From the NCBI GenBank assembly GCA_050180485.1, contig JBFXED010000009.1, forward strand, positions 49,922 through 113,921: DNA of 64,000 bases, written 5' to 3'. The stretch comes from CADEGL01 sp050180485 (lineage in GTDB: Bacteria; Pseudomonadota; Alphaproteobacteria; CADEGL01). Shown here piece by piece: positions 60,002-64,000 of this stretch (within the stretch, counting starts at the first letter, position 1; the number at the start of each line of letters is the position of its first letter). Position numbers and translations under genes: made by a program. The notes beneath the pieces were generated by a model. It saw nothing but the letters and a program-made list of their open reading frames with translations, was not told where the DNA came from and ran no database searches.

Positions 60002-60750
60002 CGCACGTTGCGGGTCAGGCCGCCGTCCACCATCAGGTTCTGACCCGTGATGTAGCTCGAGGCGTCGGACGCCAGGAACACGCAAGTCTGGCCGATCTCA
60101 TCGAAGGTCGCCTGGCGGTTCAGCGGAATTGAGCGCCGGGCGGCGTCGGTCATCGCCACGTTCTCGCAGAAGCCGGGCAGAACATTGTTCATGCGGATGT
60201 TGTTCTGTCCGTATTTGTCGGCAAACAGCTTGGTGAAGCCGTGCAGCGCGCCGCGCAGCACGCTCATCTGCGGATAGCCCGGCCGCGGCTCGATCACCGT
60301 GAAGGACGATATGTTCACGATCGCGCCGTGGCCCTGTTCCTTCATCACAGGCACGACGGCACGCGCCATGCGCACCACGCTTAACACATACATGTCCAAA
60401 GCCTGGTGCCAGCCTTCATCGGGGAAGTCGAGAGGGTCGTGGAAATTATCGGGGTTATAGGTGGTACGCTCGGTGACCGAGGGCGGGCTGCCGCTGCCAT
60501 GTCCCATGTTGTTCACCACGGCATCGATGCGCCCGAACGTCTTTTTGGTTTCTGCCACGAGCGCGGCCAGGTCCTTGGGCTCCAAGATAGAGCCTGAACG
60601 GCCGATACCGCCCAGTTCCTTGGCGAGTTTGACGCTGCGGTCGGACGGCGACATCAGCGAAACCTTATAGCCGGCGTTCGCGAAGCTGCGCGCGACGCCC
60701 GCGCCGATGCCCTGGCCGGAGCCGGTGATGATGGCGACCTTGTTGCCCAT
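59998..60750 (-). CDS. Atypical SDR-family protein lacking the catalytic Tyr/Lys
   Basis: The 250-residue protein of the SDR fold has a good cofactor motif TGSGQGIG (9-16), NNMGHGSG in place of NNAG, and Ser in VNISSFTV. Where most SDRs have YxxxK before the ALxxFTK helix, this has MSVLR (in PQMSVLRGALHGFTK), so Met replaces Tyr and Arg replaces Lys. The C-terminal NLMVDGGL is normal. It may use a different catalytic residue or be non-catalytic. ATG 60750 starts the first strand. Its stop overlaps the convergent M24 gene by four bases. Confidence 0.82.
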   Translation of the reverse strand: MGNKVAIITGSGQGIGAGVARSFANAGYKVSLMSPSDRSVKLAKELGGIGRSGSILEPKDLAALVAETKKTFGRIDAVVNNMGHGSGSPPSVTERTTYNPDNFHDPLDFPDEGWHQALDMYVLSVVRMARAVVPVMKEQGHGAIVNISSFTVIEPRPGYPQMSVLRGALHGFTKLFADKYGQNNIRMNNVLPGFCENVAMTDAARRSIPLNRQATFDEIGQTCVFLASDASSYITGQNLMVDGGLTRNVR

Positions 60751-60879
60751 ATGCTTTCCCCTCGGTGTGGATGGCGGCGGGAGCCTATACCGGCGGCGCA
60801 CGAATTCTTTCACGAGTTTATCTCGGACAAACGATGAGGAAACCTAGGCTGAGGCAAACCCGCCTGCTAGCGTCGGCCC

Positions 60880-61821
60880 ATGTCCGCGATCATCGAGATC
60901 GTCCTGCCGGTCTTCGGCGTCATTCTGTGCGGCTACGTCGTCGGCAAGACGCCGCTGCTCGGCCCCGAGGGGCTAAGGGGTTTTGCGAACTTTGTGTTCT
61001 GCGTCGCCATTCCGGCGCTGCTGTTCCGCACCATCGCGCGCGGCACGGGTGCCGACATGGTCGATTTCAGCCTGGTCTATTCCTATTTCCTGGGCTGCTT
61101 GATCGTCTTTGGTCTGGCCTTGGCGGTCGGTCGCATGCTGTTCCAGCTTCCATTGCAGGATCTGGGCGTCTTCGGCATGGGCGCCGTGTTCTCGAACACG
61201 GTCATGCTGGCGATCCCGCTGGTCTACACCGTCTTCGGCGACGAAGGGCTGACGCGGATCATGTTCATCGTGACCTTCCACTCGATGATTCTGATTCCGT
61301 TAGCCACGGTGGTGATCGAGATCGGGCGCGGGTCGAAGGCCGGCGTGCCCATTCATGTCGTTGGTTCGACGCTGCGGTCCTTGGCCAAAAACCCCGTTAT
61401 CGCATCGATGGTAGCGGGCCTGGCCTGGGCCTATACCGGCTGGCGCATCCCGGGACCGGTTGACCGCTTCCTCGAACTTCTGGGTGGGGGCGGGGTGCCG
61501 TGCTCGCTGTTCGCGCTCGGAGCATCCCTGACCACGTTCCATCTGGGTGGCGGCCCGCGCCAGAGCGCGGCGCTGCTCGTGCTGAAGCTGGGCGTGCACC
61601 CTACCGTGGCCTGGGTTCTGGCCAGCCAGGTCTTCGCGCTCGACCCGCTGTCGGTTTCGGTCGCCGTCCTGACCGCCGCGTTGCCCACGGGCATCAACGT
61701 CTTCATCCTGGCCCAGCGCTACGAACGATATGTCGCGCGCTCGGCCACGGCGGTTCTGGTTTCGACCGTTGTTTCCGCCGTGACCGTCGCCGTGCTGCTC
61801 GGCTTTATGGGCGTCCGCTGA
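60880..61821 (+). CDS. AEC-family transporter
   Basis: The 313-residue membrane protein has about ten transmembrane helices. Blocks SNTVMLAIPLVYTVFG and TAALPTGINVFILAQRY are typical of the auxin-efflux-carrier family. Bacterial members export or import small organic acids such as malate or malonate. It stands alone on the plus strand, divergent from the atypical SDR by 129 bases. Its stop is directly followed by the stop of the convergent LLM gene. Confidence 0.9.
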   Translation: MSAIIEIVLPVFGVILCGYVVGKTPLLGPEGLRGFANFVFCVAIPALLFRTIARGTGADMVDFSLVYSYFLGCLIVFGLALAVGRMLFQLPLQDLGVFGMGAVFSNTVMLAIPLVYTVFGDEGLTRIMFIVTFHSMILIPLATVVIEIGRGSKAGVPIHVVGSTLRSLAKNPVIASMVAGLAWAYTGWRIPGPVDRFLELLGGGGVPCSLFALGASLTTFHLGGGPRQSAALLVLKLGVHPTVAWVLASQVFALDPLSVSVAVLTAALPTGINVFILAQRYERYVARSATAVLVSTVVSAVTVAVLLGFMGVR

Positions 61822-62931
61822 TCACTCGGCCGCGGCGGCACGTTGCGATTGCGGGCCGAAGGAGACCTTCACGCCGCGCTTGCCCAGCTCCTTGGACACC
61901 AGTGGCACGCATTCGGCGGCAAACTTCTCCAGCGACTTCATCACCCGATTGTGCGGCAGGTCGCCAGGCTGGCTGTAGAGCGCGATATGGGTCGCGCGCA
62001 TGGCCTCCACGTCCTCGATGATGCGCTGGGCGCAGGCATGGGCGTCGCCGATGATCATGTTCGGCATCATCTCCTCGACCGGCGGCTCGTCCTTGAAAGG
62101 CGTGTCTTCGACCACAAGCCCATTCATCTTGGCGTAGTTAAGGCGTAGGGCGAGGGAGATGCGCGTCGAGTAACGGCAACGCTCGGCGGCCTCCAGGGCT
62201 TCCTTCTTGTCGTCGGTCAAATGGAAATAGCGCATCAGGCCCATGGGCTGCGTCATGGGATCGGTGCCGGCCTCGCGATAGGCTTCGTCATAGGCCTGAC
62301 GGATGGGCAGCAGCTTGGAGGTGGGACTCAGAGCCGCGGCCAGGAAGGGGATGTAGCCCTTGGTCGCGACGCGGCGCTTGATGTCCTTATTATTCATCAT
62401 GCCCGCGACCCACATGGGCGGCATGGGCTTCTGCACCGGCTTCACGGCGATACGCGTTTCTGGGATGTCGTAGTGCTTGCCGTGGTGGGAGAAGGATTCC
62501 TGCGTCAGGCCCTTTTCGATGATGTCCAGGATTTCGGCCGTCATCTCCATCGCGCCTTCGAGCTTCGCGTGAAAACGGTCGAACTCGTAGGGCTGATAAC
62601 CGCTGCCGACGCCCAACTCCAGCCGCCCATGGGACAGCGAATCGACCATGGCGATTTCCTGCAGCACGCGTGCGGGCTCATAGAGCGGTAGAACCAAGAC
62701 GGCCGTGCCGATGCGGATGGTCTTGGTCGCCGCCGCCAGATGCGAGCACATGATGAGCGGCGAAGGGCACAGGCTGTAATTGTTGAAATGGTGCTCGGCG
62801 ATCCAAGCCTTGGAGAAGCCCAAGCTCTCGGCCAGCCGCACCTGCTCGACCAGCTCCCCGTAAATCGTTTCACCCGTCCGGGCGGGGTCGCGGCGCTGCA
62901 TCAGGTTGAAGGTGCCGAAGCTCAAGGCCAT
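61822..62931 (-). CDS. LLM-class flavin-dependent oxidoreductase
   Basis: The 369-residue luciferase-like TIM-barrel protein shows N-terminal ALSFGTFNLMQRRD, SKAWIAEHHFNNY, IGTAVLVLPLYEPARVLQEI, and GRLELGVGSGYQPYEFDRF, the standard blocks of F420/FMNH2 monooxygenases. In this lineage FMNH2 is more likely. ATG 62931 is supported by the homologous N-terminus; the longer frame overlaps the promoter of the SDR at 63062. Substrate unknown. Confidence 0.9.
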   Translation of the reverse strand: MALSFGTFNLMQRRDPARTGETIYGELVEQVRLAESLGFSKAWIAEHHFNNYSLCPSPLIMCSHLAAATKTIRIGTAVLVLPLYEPARVLQEIAMVDSLSHGRLELGVGSGYQPYEFDRFHAKLEGAMEMTAEILDIIEKGLTQESFSHHGKHYDIPETRIAVKPVQKPMPPMWVAGMMNNKDIKRRVATKGYIPFLAAALSPTSKLLPIRQAYDEAYREAGTDPMTQPMGLMRYFHLTDDKKEALEAAERCRYSTRISLALRLNYAKMNGLVVEDTPFKDEPPVEEMMPNMIIGDAHACAQRIIEDVEAMRATHIALYSQPGDLPHNRVMKSLEKFAAECVPLVSKELGKRGVKVSFGPQSQRAAAAE

Positions 62932-63061
62932 GGGAATAATCTCCGAATTTTCATGAAGAGGCGGACCATAGGCCCCGCCGCCGGATAGGGTCAAGACGGG
63001 CATGGCGCAGGGCGAACTTTCGCGTAAACTCTTGTCCGCGAACGCAAATGGGGGATTTCAC

Positions 63062-63814
63062 ATGTCCGCGCATCGTCTCGACGGCAAGGTCGCTTTCATC
63101 ACCGGTTCCGGCGGCGGCATGGGCCGCGCCGAGGCCGTGCTCATGGCCGAACGCGGCGCGGACATCATCGTCCACGACGTGAAGGAGAAGGGCGCCAATG
63201 AGACCGCTGAGCAGGTGCGCGCCAAAGGCCGCAAGGCGCATGTCATCGTCGCCGACGTGACGGACATCAAGACCATGACGGCGGAGATCGCCAAGGCCGA
63301 CAAGGCCATGGGCAAGATCGACATCCTGGTCAACAACGCCGGTATCGGCGGCGATTACCGCTTACTCGACCAGCTGGACGAAGCCGCCTTCGACAAGATG
63401 TTCAATACCCACGTGAAGGCGTCATTCTTCTGCGCCAAGGCCGTGGTGCCGGGCATGAAGGAACGGAAGAAGGGCAAGATCATCAACATCTCGTCCAACT
63501 GGGCGATGATCGGCGCGATCTTCTCGTCGCACTATTGTGGCGCTAAAGCAGCGATCCTGGGTTTGACCAAGGCCTGGGCCAAGGAACTGGCCCCCTACAA
63601 CATCAACGTCAACGCGGTGGCGCCCGGCTGGGTCGACACCGGCATGGGCACCGAGGAAGAGAAGAAAAAGTCGCTGCCGCTGATTCCCTTGAAGCGGATG
63701 GGTCAGCCCATCGAGCCGGCTTATGCGGTGGCTTTCCTGGCTTCGTCAGAATCCGATTTCATCACCGGCCAGGTCATCTGTCCCAACGGCGGTGACGGTA
63801 TCGTTGGTATCTGA
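63062..63814 (+). CDS. SDR-family oxidoreductase
   Basis: The 250-residue short-chain dehydrogenase shows TGSGGGMG (13-20), NNAGIGGDYRL, INISSNWAM and HYCGAKAAILGL with the catalytic Tyr/Lys. It is a close paralogue of the SDR at 43441 and of the partial SDR just downstream, whose first 50 codons are almost the same. ATG 63062 starts at the conserved N-terminus (MSAHRLDGKVAF). Function not predictable; the C-terminal ICPNGGDGIVGI is shared across the three. Confidence 0.88.
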   Translation: MSAHRLDGKVAFITGSGGGMGRAEAVLMAERGADIIVHDVKEKGANETAEQVRAKGRKAHVIVADVTDIKTMTAEIAKADKAMGKIDILVNNAGIGGDYRLLDQLDEAAFDKMFNTHVKASFFCAKAVVPGMKERKKGKIINISSNWAMIGAIFSSHYCGAKAAILGLTKAWAKELAPYNINVNAVAPGWVDTGMGTEEEKKKSLPLIPLKRMGQPIEPAYAVAFLASSESDFITGQVICPNGGDGIVGI

Positions 63815-63833
63815 CCGCGCCGCCGCGCGTTTC

Positions 63834-64000
63834 ATGTTCGACGGCAAGGTTGCCTTCATCACGGGATCGGGCGGCGGCATCGGCCGCGCCGAGGCCGTGC
63901 TGTTCGCCGAACGCGGCGCGGACGTGGTGGTCCACGACGTGAAAGCGGATGGAGCGAACGAGACGGCTTCGCTCGTGCGCGCAGAGGGGCGCCGGGCGCA
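63834..64000 (+). CDS. SDR-family oxidoreductase (3' truncated by window)
   Basis: The first 55 codons of an SDR run off the window end. MFDGKVAFITGSGGGIG carries the cofactor motif, followed by RAEAVLFAERGADVVVHDVK. The nucleotide sequence is close to that of the gene at 63062 over this span, so this is a recent tandem copy. ATG 63834 aligns with its neighbour; no good ribosome site is seen, and an in-frame GTG at 63792, inside the preceding gene, is an alternative. Confidence 0.8.
   Translation, partial: MFDGKVAFITGSGGGIGRAEAVLFAERGADVVVHDVKADGANETASLVRAEGRRA

Noticed and set aside
1..64000. tRNA, rRNA, CRISPR arrays, insertion sequences, integrases or att sites.
   Set aside because: I looked for tRNA-like folds, regularly spaced repeats and transposase motifs and saw none; the duplications present are gene paralogues.

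Overview
The window is a GC-rich, densely coded bacterial chromosome segment with about 61 protein-coding genes. I saw no rRNA, tRNA, CRISPR array, transposase or phage gene. Gene style suggests a heterotrophic alphaproteobacterium, possibly Rhodospirillales-like: SCO1/PCuAC copper proteins, fused dimethylglycine-dehydrogenase-like proteins, HglS, many SDRs and DAO-family flavoproteins, and a PotBC-type ABC transporter. No marker gene is present, so the taxonomy is inference.

Layout. 1-4981 (+): tandem old-yellow-enzyme/TMADH-like flavoproteins (the first cut by the window edge), then two PotB/PotC-like permeases. 5088-8472: small exported or lipidated envelope proteins of mostly unknown function. 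8517-14028: acyl-CoA synthetase, a HisD-like dehydrogenase, HglS (2-oxoadipate dioxygenase/decarboxylase) and a divergent LysR regulator with a probable operator. 14030-18742 (-): two tandem FAD+GcvT proteins of the dimethylglycine/sarcosine dehydrogenase type. 18757-23250: copper/cytochrome-oxidase assembly island (copD remnant, SCO1, two diiron ferritin-like paralogues, PCuAC, a DUF2946-like protein, and a second PCuAC without the usual ligands). 23323-29010: GlcG/HbpS-like protein, CLC antiporter, two EF-hand proteins, DsbD and a redoxin. 29063-36380 (-): six-gene operon with two SDRs, a cyclase, an acyl-CoA dehydrogenase, a PaaK-like ligase and an orphan molybdenum hydroxylase large subunit. 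36472-39622 (+): amidase, DAO oxidoreductase, VOC protein. 39615-44217: ChrA, MtnA, SDRs and a Tat-exported beta-carbonic-anhydrase-like protein. 44231-47796: class III aminotransferase, then a divergent pair that looks like mesaconyl-CoA C1-C4 CoA transferase (Mct) and mesaconyl-C4-CoA hydratase (Meh). 47801-57323 (-): eight-gene operon of six consecutive DAO-family oxidoreductases, a HAD hydrolase and a TauD-type dioxygenase. 57421-64000: M20 peptidase, creatinase-like M24 protein, SDRs, AEC transporter and LLM flavoprotein.

The recurring theme is oxidation of amines, N-methyl amino acids and organic acids: at least ten flavoprotein amine-oxidase-type genes, hydrolases that could release their substrates (amidase, M20, creatinase-like), and CoA-linked enzymes that could feed products into central metabolism. 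The three most notable loci are the six-paralogue DAO array, the Mct-Meh pair, and the diiron ferritin-like pair inside the copper island.
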